Assembly (NCBI RefSeq): GCF_000714715.1
Contig: NZ_JMFO01000012.1
Coordinates: forward strand, 1 to 64,000
Source of the DNA: Candidatus Magnetobacterium casense
Lineage (GTDB): Bacteria; Nitrospirota; Thermodesulfovibrionia; Thermodesulfovibrionales; Magnetobacteriaceae
DNA: 64,000 bases
Direction: 5' to 3'
Within the stretch, counting starts at the first letter, position 1. Every line of letters starts with the position of its first letter. Below the pieces are notes generated by a model. It was given only the letters and a program-made list of their open reading frames with translations, was not told the origin of the DNA and did no database searches. The translations under genes and the position numbers were made by a program. Positions 37,284 through 46,200 of this stretch are shown one piece after another.

Positions 37284-37454
37284 ACGTATCCTCTTTAAAA
37301 AGTACGGTAAATTAACTTCATGGCTTAAAGACATGGATTCCTGCTTTCGCAGGAATGACAGTTACAGCCGTTTTCCAAGTGTGTCATTCCTGGCTTGACC
37401 AGGAATCCAGGATGCGTAAAAGTATAGTCACCGTGAAATATAAAGAGGATACGT
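37284..37454. repeat. Foldback (MITE-like) element with BIME-like hairpins, 171 bp
   Basis: Perfect 14-bp terminal inverted repeats, ACGTATCCTCTTTA at 37284-37297 and TAAAGAGGATACGT at 37441-37454, enclose two palindromes in mirror orientation: ATTCCTGC...GCAGGAAT (37337-37356) and ATTCCTGG...CCAGGAAT (37386-37406). The left end resembles the repeat at 25669-25708. It fills most of the 282-base gap between the kinase and the sugar transferase. No target duplication was found. Confidence 0.7.
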
Positions 37455-37548
37455 TAAAATACAGTTTACAACATTCTTGTATCTATGTTATTATTAGGAA
37501 TGGTATTTTTCATAGCTGTTAGAGTACAACCGTACAATTAAGATAAAC

Positions 37549-38142
37549 TTGAAACAAGGAGCCATAAAGGCAATCATTGACAGGGTGTTAAGCCTGCTGT
37601 TGGTATTTCTATTGTTTCCCTTAATGCTGATAATCGGAATTATGGTCAAGCTGGACTCCCGTGGGCCTGTGTTTTTCTTGCAGAGGCGCTGTGGCCTTGG
37701 GGGAGAGGAGTTTTTGATGTACAAGTTCCGCACGATGGTCCAGGGTGCGGATGACTTCAAGGATGCACTCTCAAGTGAGACAGACGGCCCCGTGTTCAAG
37801 ATCAAAAAGGACCCCCGGGTGACACGCATCGGACGAATCTTGAGACGCTGGAGCCTTGATGAACTGCCTCAGTTGCTAAACGTACTCAGTGGACAGATGT
37901 CCCTTGTCGGGCCGCGTCCCCTTGAGAATGTCGAAATGCAGGGTAACGACCACTGGCGGACGGTAAGACTTTCGGTCAAACCCGGCATAACCGGACTGTG
38001 GCAGATACATGGCAGGGATAGTTGCAAGTTCAGTGATTGGGTCAAATACGACGTAGAGTACGTACAGAATATGTCCCTGTGGCTGGATATCAGAATCCTG
38101 CTGGCAACCACGACGGCCATTATAAGAAAAAAAGGCACTTGA
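37549..38142 (+). CDS. Bacterial sugar transferase (polyprenyl-phosphate glycosyl-1-phosphate transferase)
   Basis: The protein has 197 residues and is the catalytic domain only (PF02397). A single hydrophobic re-entrant segment (SLLLVFLLFPLMLIIGIMV) precedes FLQRRCGLGGEEFLMYKFRTM, SLDELPQLLNVLSGQMSLVGPRPL with the catalytic Asp-Glu, and KPGITGLWQIHGR. It starts exopolysaccharide or O-antigen repeat units by moving a sugar phosphate to undecaprenyl phosphate. The start is TTG 37549, judged by the family N-terminus. Its stop overlaps the start of the next gene. Confidence 0.9.
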   Translation: MKQGAIKAIIDRVLSLLLVFLLFPLMLIIGIMVKLDSRGPVFFLQRRCGLGGEEFLMYKFRTMVQGADDFKDALSSETDGPVFKIKKDPRVTRIGRILRRWSLDELPQLLNVLSGQMSLVGPRPLENVEMQGNDHWRTVRLSVKPGITGLWQIHGRDSCKFSDWVKYDVEYVQNMSLWLDIRILLATTTAIIRKKGT

Positions 38143-39680
38143 TAACCGATACAACAGACAGGCCGCCTGCTACCACAGATGCAGGCAATACCGTCATAAG
38201 CGTCCTGGAGGCGCTGTATGACAACGTCCTGAGACGCCCCCAACACAACTTTATCCGTTACCACAACATGGTGTTGACGTATGAGGAGTTCTACGGACGG
38301 TGTTGTGGATTTACGCAGTTTCTGATGGCATCGGGGCTTAGGGCCGGCGACAGGGTCTGTTTGATCATGCCGCGAGTGCCGGAGTTGTTGCTGGCGTTTT
38401 TTTCGGTGGTAATGGCCGGGGGACTGCCGGTGCCAGTTAATTACATGATGGAGGGTACTTCACGCAATGTATTTATACACTCCCTTTCACCGGCGTTTAT
38501 CGTGGTACATGAGAAGTACCTTTACACCCTGGATGACAACATCAAAGGAGGCATCGTCCTGGTTGGTAAACAACGGCGTGGGCTTATTGACTTTGACGGC
38601 GTAAGTCAACCAATCAAGGCCGGGCCACTACGACGCCCCGATGACTCCATCGCAGGTGACAAGCCCCTGTACCTCAACTACACAACAGGTTCAACGGGTA
38701 CCCCAAAAGGGGCACTGGCCACTAATGACAACATCGCCGTCAACACCCTTGCAGCCATTGAGGCCATGGGTTTTAGGGCTGACGACGTTCACCTGTGCAT
38801 GTTTGCCTCGTTTGCGCATCCGCATGAGCTATTTGCGCGTGCCCTGTACACCGGGGCATCCGTGGTACTCCTGGAGGAGATCAACCCGCGCACCATCGCC
38901 GCCACAATCGCAAGGCACTCCGTAACTGCCATGATGGGGCTGACTCCGATGTATGAGATGCTCCTGGCGCACTGCAAGGGGGCTAAACTGGACAGTCTCA
39001 GGGTGGCAGAGAGCGGTGGGATGTACACCCCTGCGGCGACCATCGCGGCGTTTAAACATACCTTTGGCGTTCCGATCCTTAGCGTCTGGGGCAGCACGGA
39101 GACCTCCGGCATTGCCATTGCCAACACCCCGCAGCACTACCGCATGGATGGCTCTATGGGCAGGGTCTGTCCGCATTACGTCGTGCGGTGTCTGCGTCAG
39201 GATGGCTCCGATGCCGAAATCGGTGAGGTTGGGGAGATGGTCTTTGAGGGACGGGGGGTTATCGCCGGCTTTTACGAAGACTCTCCACGCCATGAGTTAA
39301 ATCCGCACACCGCCAAAAGTACGTTCCACAGCGGAGACCTCGCATACAGAGACGCTGAAGGCTACTTGTACTTCGTCGAACGACGCAGCGGACTTATCAA
39401 GGTGGCAGGGATCAAGGTCTATCCGTTGCAGATAGAGATAGCCCTGCGACAACACCCGGACATTGCCGAAGTCGCCGTGATCGGAATCGACGATAAGCTC
39501 AGGGGAATGGTGCCAAAGGCTTTTGTGGTCTTGCGTCAGGGCGCATTGTTAAGTGAGGCTGACATCCTGGCCTTCTGCAAGGAGACAATGGCCGCCACCA
39601 TGATCCCAAAACAGATAGAACTCCGCTCCGAACTGCCCAGGATTGGTAGTGGCAAGGTCGATAAAAAGGCCCTCAGATGA
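38139..39680 (+). CDS. AMP-forming acyl/aryl-CoA ligase family protein
   Basis: This adenylate-forming enzyme has about 514 residues. The P-loop-like LNYTTGSTGTPKGAL, VWGSTETSG, YLYFVERRSGLIKVAGIKVYPLQIE and the catalytic Lys in RIGSGKVDKKALR are all present, so it should activate a carboxylic acid. The open frame extends to 38037, but that part lies inside the sugar transferase gene. TTG 38139 overlaps the preceding TGA by four bases, fitting translational coupling. Pairing with a sugar transferase suggests an acyl modification in polysaccharide or lipid assembly; the substrate is unknown. Similar ligases occur in exosortase-associated loci. Confidence 0.82.
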   Translation: MITDTTDRPPATTDAGNTVISVLEALYDNVLRRPQHNFIRYHNMVLTYEEFYGRCCGFTQFLMASGLRAGDRVCLIMPRVPELLLAFFSVVMAGGLPVPVNYMMEGTSRNVFIHSLSPAFIVVHEKYLYTLDDNIKGGIVLVGKQRRGLIDFDGVSQPIKAGPLRRPDDSIAGDKPLYLNYTTGSTGTPKGALATNDNIAVNTLAAIEAMGFRADDVHLCMFASFAHPHELFARALYTGASVVLLEEINPRTIAATIARHSVTAMMGLTPMYEMLLAHCKGAKLDSLRVAESGGMYTPAATIAAFKHTFGVPILSVWGSTETSGIAIANTPQHYRMDGSMGRVCPHYVVRCLRQDGSDAEIGEVGEMVFEGRGVIAGFYEDSPRHELNPHTAKSTFHSGDLAYRDAEGYLYFVERRSGLIKVAGIKVYPLQIEIALRQHPDIAEVAVIGIDDKLRGMVPKAFVVLRQGALLSEADILAFCKETMAATMIPKQIELRSELPRIGSGKVDKKALR

Positions 39681-39904
39681 TATACGGCAGCGCTCCGATC
39701 CGGCGTGGTCACATCGCTTAAGCACAGTAACAATGTCATAAGCAGAAGAGTATAAGTAGCTTGACCCCATTTATTCTTAACCCTAATGTTCTAAACATTT
39801 ATGCTCCGTTATTTACTACGAAAATATAAAAGTGCCTTAAATGCCGACAACCACGGTTGATTGTGGTGCTACCGCTATATATACCCTGCCCTTATTTTTT
39901 GTGC

Positions 39905-39934
39905 TTGCATAAAGTGGACAGTTTATCTTATAAT
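39905..39934 (+). promoter_or_regulatory. Candidate sigma-70 promoter of the rnf operon
   Basis: TTGCAT (39905-39910), 18 bases, TATAAT (39929-39934), about 35 bases before the rnfC ATG. The gap 39681-39904 holds no other recognisable feature. Confidence 0.5.
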
Positions 39935-39968
39935 GGGCAATATCATTTTATGGAGGCATAGATTTAAG

Positions 39969-41282
39969 ATGGGTCTTACAACATTTGAATTAGGGGGCAT
40001 ACACCCGCCGGATCACAAGGAACTGGCCTCAGGTGCCCCTATTGAGGTTTGTAAGGGACCGGTAAAGGCAATCATCCCGTTAAGTCAGCACATAGGGGCG
40101 CCGTGCAAGTCGTTGGTAGAGGTCGGTCAGGCGCTCCATATTGGTCAACAGATAGGTAATCCGGAGGGTTTTGTATCCGCCCCCGTGCATAGCTCGGTAT
40201 CGGGCAAGGTCTCTGCCATAGACACCTGTACGGTGGCCACGGGCAGGGTGATCCCAGCCATCATCGTCGATAACGACAAGTCCGAGCAGTGGACACCCCT
40301 GGAGGATGACCCGGGTTATCTCGAAAAGCCGCCTGAAACCTTGATGAAACGAATCAAGGCAGCGGGCATTGTGGGCATGGGCGGGGCCACCTTCCCTACG
40401 CACGTAAAGCTCTCCCCGCCAAAGGAAAAGACCATCGATGCTGTCATAATCAACGGAGCCGAGTGTGAGCCGTACCTTACATCCGATCACAGAGTCATGG
40501 TTGAGCGTCCTAAGGACGTTGTCAACGGACTGAGAATACTAATGCGTGTGCTGGGGGTCAACACCGGTCACATAGGGATCGAAAGCAACAAACCCGACGC
40601 CATAGCCGCAATCATAGCGGCATCCGCAGATTACCCCGAAATTCAAGTCTGGACTCTGGAAGTCAAGTACCCCCAGGGGGCGGAGAAGATGCTCATCAAG
40701 GCGGTACTTGGCAGGGAGGTTCCCGCCGGGGGATTGCCGATGGACGTCGGTGCAGTCGTCCAGAACGTTGGCACGGCACTGGCAATATATGAGGCGTGCA
40801 GGTCTGGCAAGCCGCTCGTTGAGAGGGTCGTCAGCGTCACCGGCAACGGCATCAAGACCCCCAAAAATCTAATGACACGCATCGGGACACCCATTTCGCA
40901 GTTGATAGCAGAGTGCGGGGGGCTTAAGGGCGGGGCGGCCAAGATCATCTCAGGGGGGCCGATGATGGGCTTTGCGGTCTTCAGCACGGACGTCCCCGTG
41001 ATGAAAGGCACCTCCGGGATTGTCGTGATGCTTGCGCAGGAGACCTCCTACGGCGATAGGTACGGCAACTGTATCAGGTGTGGCCGGTGTGTGGATGCCT
41101 GCCCGATGGGGCTGATGCCGCTGATGTTGAGTCTGTTCTCCGAAAGGGGGCACTTCGAAGACGCCAAGAGCTATAACCTGTTTGATTGCTTTGAGTGCGG
41201 ATGCTGCACATACGTCTGCCCGGCAAAACGGCCAATAGTTCAGCAGATACGGTTTGCCAAGACTCAGGTGAAGCCCGGATGA
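39969..41282 (+). CDS. rnfC: Rnf complex subunit C
   Basis: This 437-residue peripheral subunit takes NADH electrons (FMN/NAD-binding core) in the ion-translocating ferredoxin:NAD oxidoreductase. The N-terminus GLTTFELGGIHPPDHKE is typical; GMGGATFPTHVKLSPP and INGAECEPYLTSDHRVM form the nucleotide- and flavin-binding fold. Two 4Fe-4S motifs close the protein: CIRCGRCVDACP and CFECGCCTYVCP. The open frame reaches 39861, but ATG 39969 matches the family start and has GGAGG upstream. It is first in the order C-D-G-E-A-B, as in Acetobacterium-type operons. Confidence 0.95.
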   Translation: MGLTTFELGGIHPPDHKELASGAPIEVCKGPVKAIIPLSQHIGAPCKSLVEVGQALHIGQQIGNPEGFVSAPVHSSVSGKVSAIDTCTVATGRVIPAIIVDNDKSEQWTPLEDDPGYLEKPPETLMKRIKAAGIVGMGGATFPTHVKLSPPKEKTIDAVIINGAECEPYLTSDHRVMVERPKDVVNGLRILMRVLGVNTGHIGIESNKPDAIAAIIAASADYPEIQVWTLEVKYPQGAEKMLIKAVLGREVPAGGLPMDVGAVVQNVGTALAIYEACRSGKPLVERVVSVTGNGIKTPKNLMTRIGTPISQLIAECGGLKGGAAKIISGGPMMGFAVFSTDVPVMKGTSGIVVMLAQETSYGDRYGNCIRCGRCVDACPMGLMPLMLSLFSERGHFEDAKSYNLFDCFECGCCTYVCPAKRPIVQQIRFAKTQVKPG

Positions 41283-41348
41283 AGATAACAACGGCAAGAC
41301 AACAGCTCCGGGGCAACAAGGCTACTATGGTAAATATAGAGAGGTTGC

Positions 41349-42389
41349 ATGCAAGAAGAATCTAACAAGGGCCAAAAACCCAAAGAACAGGTCATTAATA
41401 CGCAGGGATTGGTCGTCTCCGTAAGTCCGCACATACGCAGCGAGGAGACGGTCAACAAGATCATGTGGACGGTGAGCGTGAGCCTCAGTCCTGCATTTGT
41501 AATGGGGGTGTACTTTTTCGGCCCCAAGGCCATTGTGGTAACGGCCCTGTGCATCCTGGGCAGTTTGTTAAGCGAAGTGCTCATTCAGAGGCTTGCCGGT
41601 AAGGAGATCGCCATAAAGGATGGCAGCGCATTTTTAACCGGGCTGCTGCTTGGATTGAACATGCCGGTTACGGTGCCGTTTTACATCCCGCTGATAAGCT
41701 CATTCATAGCGGTTGGGATAACCAAGCAGTTGTTTGGCGGCCTGGGGTACAACATATTTAACCCCGCCCTGATGGGCCGGGCCTTTGCCCTGATCACGTG
41801 GCCGCGGGCAATGACAACATGGGCAGTGCCAACGCTGTCCTTTGCCGGCCTCGACGGCAAGACTACGGCCACACCCCTGGGAATACTAAAGGAAGAGGGA
41901 TTGGTCAGGTTGCTTGAGGTCTTTGGAGACAAGATGCTCCTGTACAAGCAGTTGCTGGTTGGCTACAGGGCCGGCTCCCTGGGTGAGACGTCGGTTATAG
42001 CGCTGCTGATTGGGGCGGCATTTCTATTTTATTTCCGGTACATCTCCTGGCAAATACCGGTGAGCTTTCTGGCAACGGTGGCGGTTGGGGCGTGGATTTT
42101 TGGCGGTAAGGCAGGGTTGTTCTCCGGAGAGCCGATTATACACCTCCTAAGCGGCGGACTTATGCTGGGGGCCTTTTACATGGCCACAGACTACGTCACC
42201 TGTCCTGCCGTCAAGAAGGGGCAGATAATCTTTGGCATTGGTTGTGGCGCCCTGACGTTGCTGATCAGACTCAAGGCTGGATACCCCGAAGGCGTCATGT
42301 TTGCCATACTCATTATGAACTGCTTAACCCCACTGATAGACAGAAGCGTCAGGACAAAGGTGTTTGGGGCAAGAGGGGAAAAGACGTGA
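41349..42389 (+). CDS. rnfD: Rnf complex subunit D
   Basis: This 346-residue integral membrane subunit has about nine helices and covalently bound FMN. SPHIRSEETVNKIMW is the family N-terminus. KTTATPLGILK holds the Thr expected to carry FMN in this subunit, and FNPALMGRAFALITWP and YMATDYVTCP are conserved loops. ATG 41349 follows GAGAGG. Its stop overlaps the GTG of rnfG (GTGA), so the two are coupled. Confidence 0.95.
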   Translation: MQEESNKGQKPKEQVINTQGLVVSVSPHIRSEETVNKIMWTVSVSLSPAFVMGVYFFGPKAIVVTALCILGSLLSEVLIQRLAGKEIAIKDGSAFLTGLLLGLNMPVTVPFYIPLISSFIAVGITKQLFGGLGYNIFNPALMGRAFALITWPRAMTTWAVPTLSFAGLDGKTTATPLGILKEEGLVRLLEVFGDKMLLYKQLLVGYRAGSLGETSVIALLIGAAFLFYFRYISWQIPVSFLATVAVGAWIFGGKAGLFSGEPIIHLLSGGLMLGAFYMATDYVTCPAVKKGQIIFGIGCGALTLLIRLKAGYPEGVMFAILIMNCLTPLIDRSVRTKVFGARGEKT

Positions 42390-43021
42390 ACGCAAAGGAC
42401 ATATTTAAAATAACGGTAAACCTGGTCGTGATCTATGTAGTTGGGGGCGTGCTGCTTGCCGCCCTGTACGCAAAGACATCACCCATCATCTTCAAGGCCA
42501 ACCAGAAGGAAAAAGAAGAGGCCCTCCAAAAGATGATCCCCAGTGCCGACAAGATAGAGAAACTGGGCGATTGGTACCCCCACGAAAAACACTGCGAATA
42601 CTACAAGGCACAAAAAGGCGGCGAGGTCGTAGGCTACATAGTCCAGTCAATGGGCAAGGGCTACTCAAGCTACATCGATCTCCTCTTCGCCGTCGATAAG
42701 GACATGAAAATACAAAAGATGGAGATACTCAAACAGGGTGAGACCCCCGGCCTGGGAGACGAAATCATGGCCGACAGCTTTAAGGGACTGTTTCCAGGCA
42801 AGGACCTCAATCACCTCAAGGTAGTCAAGACCGAAACGACTGAGTACATACAGGCATTAACGGGAGCAACCATATCCTCACGGGCCGTCACCGAGGACGC
42901 CGTGAAAAGTGGCTTGAAGTTCTTACAGGAAAAACTGAGCAACTCATCAGGCAACAACCAGGTTGACCAAAAAGACGACAACCACCAGTTAAAAGGAGGC
43001 AATGCAGATGGGAGCCATTGA
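42386..43021 (+). CDS. rnfG: Rnf complex subunit G
   Basis: This 211-residue protein has one N-terminal membrane helix (LVVIYVVGGVLLAALYA) and a periplasmic FMN-binding domain. The FMN-attachment motif is ALTGATISSRAV near residue 160, with Thr as carrier, and KQGETPGLGDEI is conserved. The start is GTG 42386 inside the rnfD stop; an upstream extension to 42242 would lie in rnfD. A hydrophilic tail rich in Asn, Gln and Lys is unusual and probably unstructured. The end overlaps rnfE. Confidence 0.93.
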   Translation: MNAKDIFKITVNLVVIYVVGGVLLAALYAKTSPIIFKANQKEKEEALQKMIPSADKIEKLGDWYPHEKHCEYYKAQKGGEVVGYIVQSMGKGYSSYIDLLFAVDKDMKIQKMEILKQGETPGLGDEIMADSFKGLFPGKDLNHLKVVKTETTEYIQALTGATISSRAVTEDAVKSGLKFLQEKLSNSSGNNQVDQKDDNHQLKGGNADGSH

Positions 43022-43658
43022 GGCAACGGCTGGGAGGCCAAACTCCTTACAGTTAATAATCAGCGGAATCTTTAAAGATAACGCAATATTTCGGATGGCC
43101 ATAAGCCTGTGTCCGGCCATAGCGGTGACCACGGGACTAAAGACCGGCTTCTTAATGGGCGTGGCCGTGATATTTGTAAACGCCATGGTCAACGTAACGG
43201 TGTCGCTGATGAGAAAGGTGATACATCCGCGGATAAGAATGCCCATCTACATGCTGATTATATCGGGGTGGGTGACGGTGGCCGACCTGACGCTTGCGGC
43301 ATTCTCCCGTGAGGCCTACAAGCAGATGGGACTGTACATCCAGCTTATTGTGGCCTTTGCATCCATACTGACACGTGCGGAGAACTTTGCAAGCAAAAAC
43401 AAGGTGGTGCCATCCTTCTTTGACGGTATCGGCATCGGAGCGGGGTTCTTCTTTGCGCTGGTGGTTATCAGCTTCTTCCGTGAGCTGCTAGGAAAGGGGG
43501 CGCTGTGGGGGGTTGACATCATTCATGCCAAACCCCTGTTAATAGCCCTGTTGCCAACCGGCGGATTCTTCGCAACCGGCCTGCTCATGGGCTTCTTCAA
43601 CTGGATAGACATACGCTTCTATGGCGGCAAGGGTGCCGGCGGGGCCGGTGGCCATTGA
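43008..43658 (+). CDS. rnfE: Rnf complex subunit E
   Basis: This integral membrane subunit has about 216 residues and belongs to the RnfA/RnfE pair of inverted-topology proteins that hold an iron-sulfur centre in the membrane. Conserved segments are GIFKDNAIFRMAISLCPAIAVTTGLKTG, with the cluster Cys, and CxxxE-like RAENFASKN and FFRELLGKGALWG. Of two in-frame ATGs, 43008 is eight bases from AGGAGG and 43002 only two, so 43008 is chosen. It overlaps the last codons of rnfG. Confidence 0.93.
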   Translation: MGAIEATAGRPNSLQLIISGIFKDNAIFRMAISLCPAIAVTTGLKTGFLMGVAVIFVNAMVNVTVSLMRKVIHPRIRMPIYMLIISGWVTVADLTLAAFSREAYKQMGLYIQLIVAFASILTRAENFASKNKVVPSFFDGIGIGAGFFFALVVISFFRELLGKGALWGVDIIHAKPLLIALLPTGGFFATGLLMGFFNWIDIRFYGGKGAGGAGGH

Positions 43659-43705
43659 CTTTTATAACGTGGAAAATCCACAATATAAGGAGGTACTAAC
43701 AGGAC

Positions 43706-44299
43706 ATGGACAGAGAACTTACTAAGCTGTTTGAAATATTTGTGGCCTCAGCCGTGATAAACAACTTTGTCTTTACAAGGTTCCTGGGGCTGTGCATATT
43801 CTTTGGAGTGACCAAAAAGGTGGAAACAGCCGTGGGCATGAGCATAACCTTCACCGCCGTTATGATGATTTCGGCTGCATTGAGCTGGGTCGTCTTTACC
43901 GCTGTGATGGTGCCGCTGGATATCACGTTTCTGAAGATCGTAATATTCATCGGAATCATCGCCTCATTCGTGCAAGCCTCTGACACGATCATGAGAAAGG
44001 TCTCCCCGGGGCTGTACTACAAGTTGGGCGTGTACCTGGCGCTGATATCCACCAACTGCATCATGGTGGCCGTGCCGCTTATAAATGCCGGCGACCACTA
44101 CGGCTTCATAGAAAGTATCACCCTGGGACTTGGCTCCGGCATGGGATTTGCCATGGCATTGATTATAATGGCAAGCATACGCGAAAAACTCGAACTTGCA
44201 GATGTACCGGTCCCGTTTCGTGGCCTGCCCATAGCCTTTGTGACAACCGGCCTGATAGCCCTTGCCTTCACAGGCTTTGCCGGCATCATAACAATGTAG
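43706..44299 (+). CDS. rnfA: Rnf complex subunit A
   Basis: This 197-residue membrane subunit pairs with RnfE. Marks are NNFVFTRFLGLCIFFGVTKK with the conserved Cys, and LISTNCIMVAVPL with the second Cys, which together with RnfE hold the membrane 2Fe-2S cluster. AAGGAGG precedes ATG 43706. After it the operon continues with rnfB, past a repeat of about 100 bases. Confidence 0.95.
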   Translation: MDRELTKLFEIFVASAVINNFVFTRFLGLCIFFGVTKKVETAVGMSITFTAVMMISAALSWVVFTAVMVPLDITFLKIVIFIGIIASFVQASDTIMRKVSPGLYYKLGVYLALISTNCIMVAVPLINAGDHYGFIESITLGLGSGMGFAMALIIMASIREKLELADVPVPFRGLPIAFVTTGLIALAFTGFAGIITM

Positions 44300-44362
44300 G
44301 GAAGATAAAGGTAAATATCGTGTGTATAGGAAATAAAATGGCACGTCAAGTGGTGCCGCAAG

Positions 44363-44460
44363 AAGGGGTCAAGGGGACTGGTCCCCTTGCGAGGGGGTTT
44401 TAAAGGGGGGCCAGGAGCGTCCTGGAGCGCCAAGAAGCGGCAGCCGCCCCTTTCTTCTCC
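44363..44460. repeat. GC-rich double-hairpin repeat, copy 6, inside the rnf operon
   Basis: Forward copy with GGGGACTGGTCCCC and an added palindrome CCAGGAGCGTCCTGG, ending CCGCCCCTTTCTTC. It separates rnfA from rnfB, in contrast to the other copies, which lie at gene-group ends. It could weaken transcription into rnfB and pha genes or stabilise the upstream mRNA. Confidence 0.78.
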
Positions 44461-44500
44461 CTCCCTTATAGAGTTAAACGCTTATGACAAGGATGACACA

Positions 44501-45688
44501 ATGGCAGACATTTTGACAGTAAACGGTTTTTTTGACATTATACATCTGATCGACAGTGTGATCAACAGCATACCGCTGCCCTCTGTTGGTGTAGGTGGCG
44601 GTATGGAAGCCAAAGAGAGCGTGAACATGGGTGCAACCATCAAGTTTACGCTTCTGTTTGTTGGCGGCATCGGGGCACTGTTTGGGCTGGGCCTGGCCTT
44701 TGCGGCCAAGAGGTTTTCGGTAGAGGTAGACCCCAAGGTGGAAGAAGTCCGCGACGTGCTTGCCGGTGCGCAGTGCGGTGCGTGCGGCTTTGCCGGTTGC
44801 CAGCAATACGCAGAGGCGGTCGTACAAAAGAGCAATGTATCCCCCAACCTGTGTTCCCCAGGAGGATCGACTGTGTCCGAGCTGGTCGCCCTGATTACCG
44901 GCAAGAAGGCCTCTGCCAGAGAACCTCAGTACTCCCGGATTCTGTGCCAGGGAGACCGGGCAAGGTCAACAAAGAGATTCAAATACGAAGGCGTGAAGGA
45001 TTGCAGGGCGGCAGTGCTTGCCGGTGGAGGAGACAAGTCTTGCGTCTACGGTTGCCTGGGCTATGGCACGTGTAAGAGCGTGTGTACCTTTGGTGCCATT
45101 GAAATGAGCGAACAGTCCCTGCCGGTTGTCAATACTAAGAAATGCACCGGCTGTGGGGCGTGTGCCAGGGCCTGCCCCAAAAAGGTGATTGAAATCCTGC
45201 CCTCCTCAAAGGCAGTGCTGGTGGCATGTCATTCCAAGTACAAGGGTGCTGATACCCGCAAAAATTGCCAGATCGGATGCATCGCCTGTGGCATGTGCGT
45301 CAAGGTCTGCCCCTATGAGGCTCCAAGCATAGCAAACAACGTCTCAACCATAAACATAGACAAGTGCAGGACGTGTGGCCTTTGCGCAATAAAATGCCCC
45401 ACAAAGGCAATCGTAGACCTGCTCCTGCCCCGGTCAAAGGCCTTTATCACGGAAAGTAAGTGCATCGGCTGTAACATGTGCATGAAGGTCTGCCCCGTCA
45501 ACGCAGCGTGCGGAGAACTCAAGAAGCCCCATACAATAGACAGCTCCCTGTGCATAGGATGTGGCATATGTACGGCCAAGTGCCCCGTACAGGCCATAGA
45601 CGGTACGTTTAATGCACCAGAGGTGTTTGCAAAGGCCCTGGAAAAAAAGAGCGGGAAAAAAGACACTGAAAAAGAAAATGCTGCATAA
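44501..45688 (+). CDS. rnfB: Rnf complex subunit B, ferredoxin-type with extra clusters
   Basis: The protein has 395 residues, longer than typical RnfB (about 190-330). After one membrane helix (FTLLFVGGIGALFGLGLAFAA) comes the Fe-S domain CGACGFAGC with its downstream Cys, then CVYGCLGYGTCKSVC, then five ferredoxin motifs: CTGCGACARACP, CIACGMCVKVCP, CRTCGLCAIKCP, CIGCNMCMKVCP and CIGCGICTAKCP. RnfB accepts electrons from ferredoxin and passes them into the complex; the two last motifs look like an added double-cluster module. ATG 44501 has AAGGA upstream; the frame opening at 44387 lies in the repeat and is not used. Confidence 0.93.
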   Translation: MADILTVNGFFDIIHLIDSVINSIPLPSVGVGGGMEAKESVNMGATIKFTLLFVGGIGALFGLGLAFAAKRFSVEVDPKVEEVRDVLAGAQCGACGFAGCQQYAEAVVQKSNVSPNLCSPGGSTVSELVALITGKKASAREPQYSRILCQGDRARSTKRFKYEGVKDCRAAVLAGGGDKSCVYGCLGYGTCKSVCTFGAIEMSEQSLPVVNTKKCTGCGACARACPKKVIEILPSSKAVLVACHSKYKGADTRKNCQIGCIACGMCVKVCPYEAPSIANNVSTINIDKCRTCGLCAIKCPTKAIVDLLLPRSKAFITESKCIGCNMCMKVCPVNAACGELKKPHTIDSSLCIGCGICTAKCPVQAIDGTFNAPEVFAKALEKKSGKKDTEKENAA

Positions 45689-45708
45689 ACTATTGGGAGG
45701 TGACAACC

Positions 45709-46131
45709 ATGGGCGATGATTTTTTGAAACACCTGATGGGGCTGTACAGCAGCCCGACGTTTAAGAATGCCTTTTCGGAGTTTCTCATGAAGATGCAGGA
45801 AGAGGGGCTGGATGCCGCCAAGAAATCATGGGAAATGTCGTTGCACAGGGGCGCAGTCAAGGGCAGCGGCACAGACCTGTTTGAGAAGATGATAGACTTC
45901 TACTCTGACATGGGCTTTGTATCCAAGAAAAAACACGAGGCCGTCCTGAAGGAAAACGAAGAACTCAAGAAGGAAAACGCCTTCCTGCGGGGAATCGTCC
46001 AGAATATGAACATGAGGGTATTTGAAGACGGCAGCAAAAACATCCAGGAAACCTGGAAAGATACGGTAGAAAAACAGATGGAGTTAAGCAAAGACATAGC
46101 AAAAAACTTCTTTGACTTGTTTAAGAAATAA
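45709..46131 (+). CDS. Small coiled-coil protein of the PHA locus (phasin/PhaR-like)
   Basis: The protein has 140 residues and is all helical. The N-terminal half is amphipathic (FLKHLMGLYSSPTFKNAFSEFL), followed by a strong heptad coiled coil (KHEAVLKENEELKKENAFLR) and a final amphipathic helix. Such composition fits phasins or PhaR-type partners that bind PHA granules or the synthase. No family motif was recognised, so the role is inferred from position just before phaE and phaC. ATG 45709 follows GGGAGG by eight bases; it begins 20 bases after rnfB. Confidence 0.6.
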   Translation: MGDDFLKHLMGLYSSPTFKNAFSEFLMKMQEEGLDAAKKSWEMSLHRGAVKGSGTDLFEKMIDFYSDMGFVSKKKHEAVLKENEELKKENAFLRGIVQNMNMRVFEDGSKNIQETWKDTVEKQMELSKDIAKNFFDLFKK

Positions 46132-46200
46132 TAGATGACGGCAAGACAAGGCTGCATTAAGCGGCCATAGATATCTAAATTAATGAGGAGGATTGGACAG

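Noticed and set aside
38037-38138. N-terminal extension of the AMP-forming ligase
   Set aside because: It overlaps the conserved end of the sugar transferase in another frame; TTG at the stop codon fits coupling.
44387-44500. N-terminal extension of rnfB
   Set aside because: It is encoded by the GC-rich intergenic repeat and lacks similarity to RnfB; ATG 44501 is the first sensible start.
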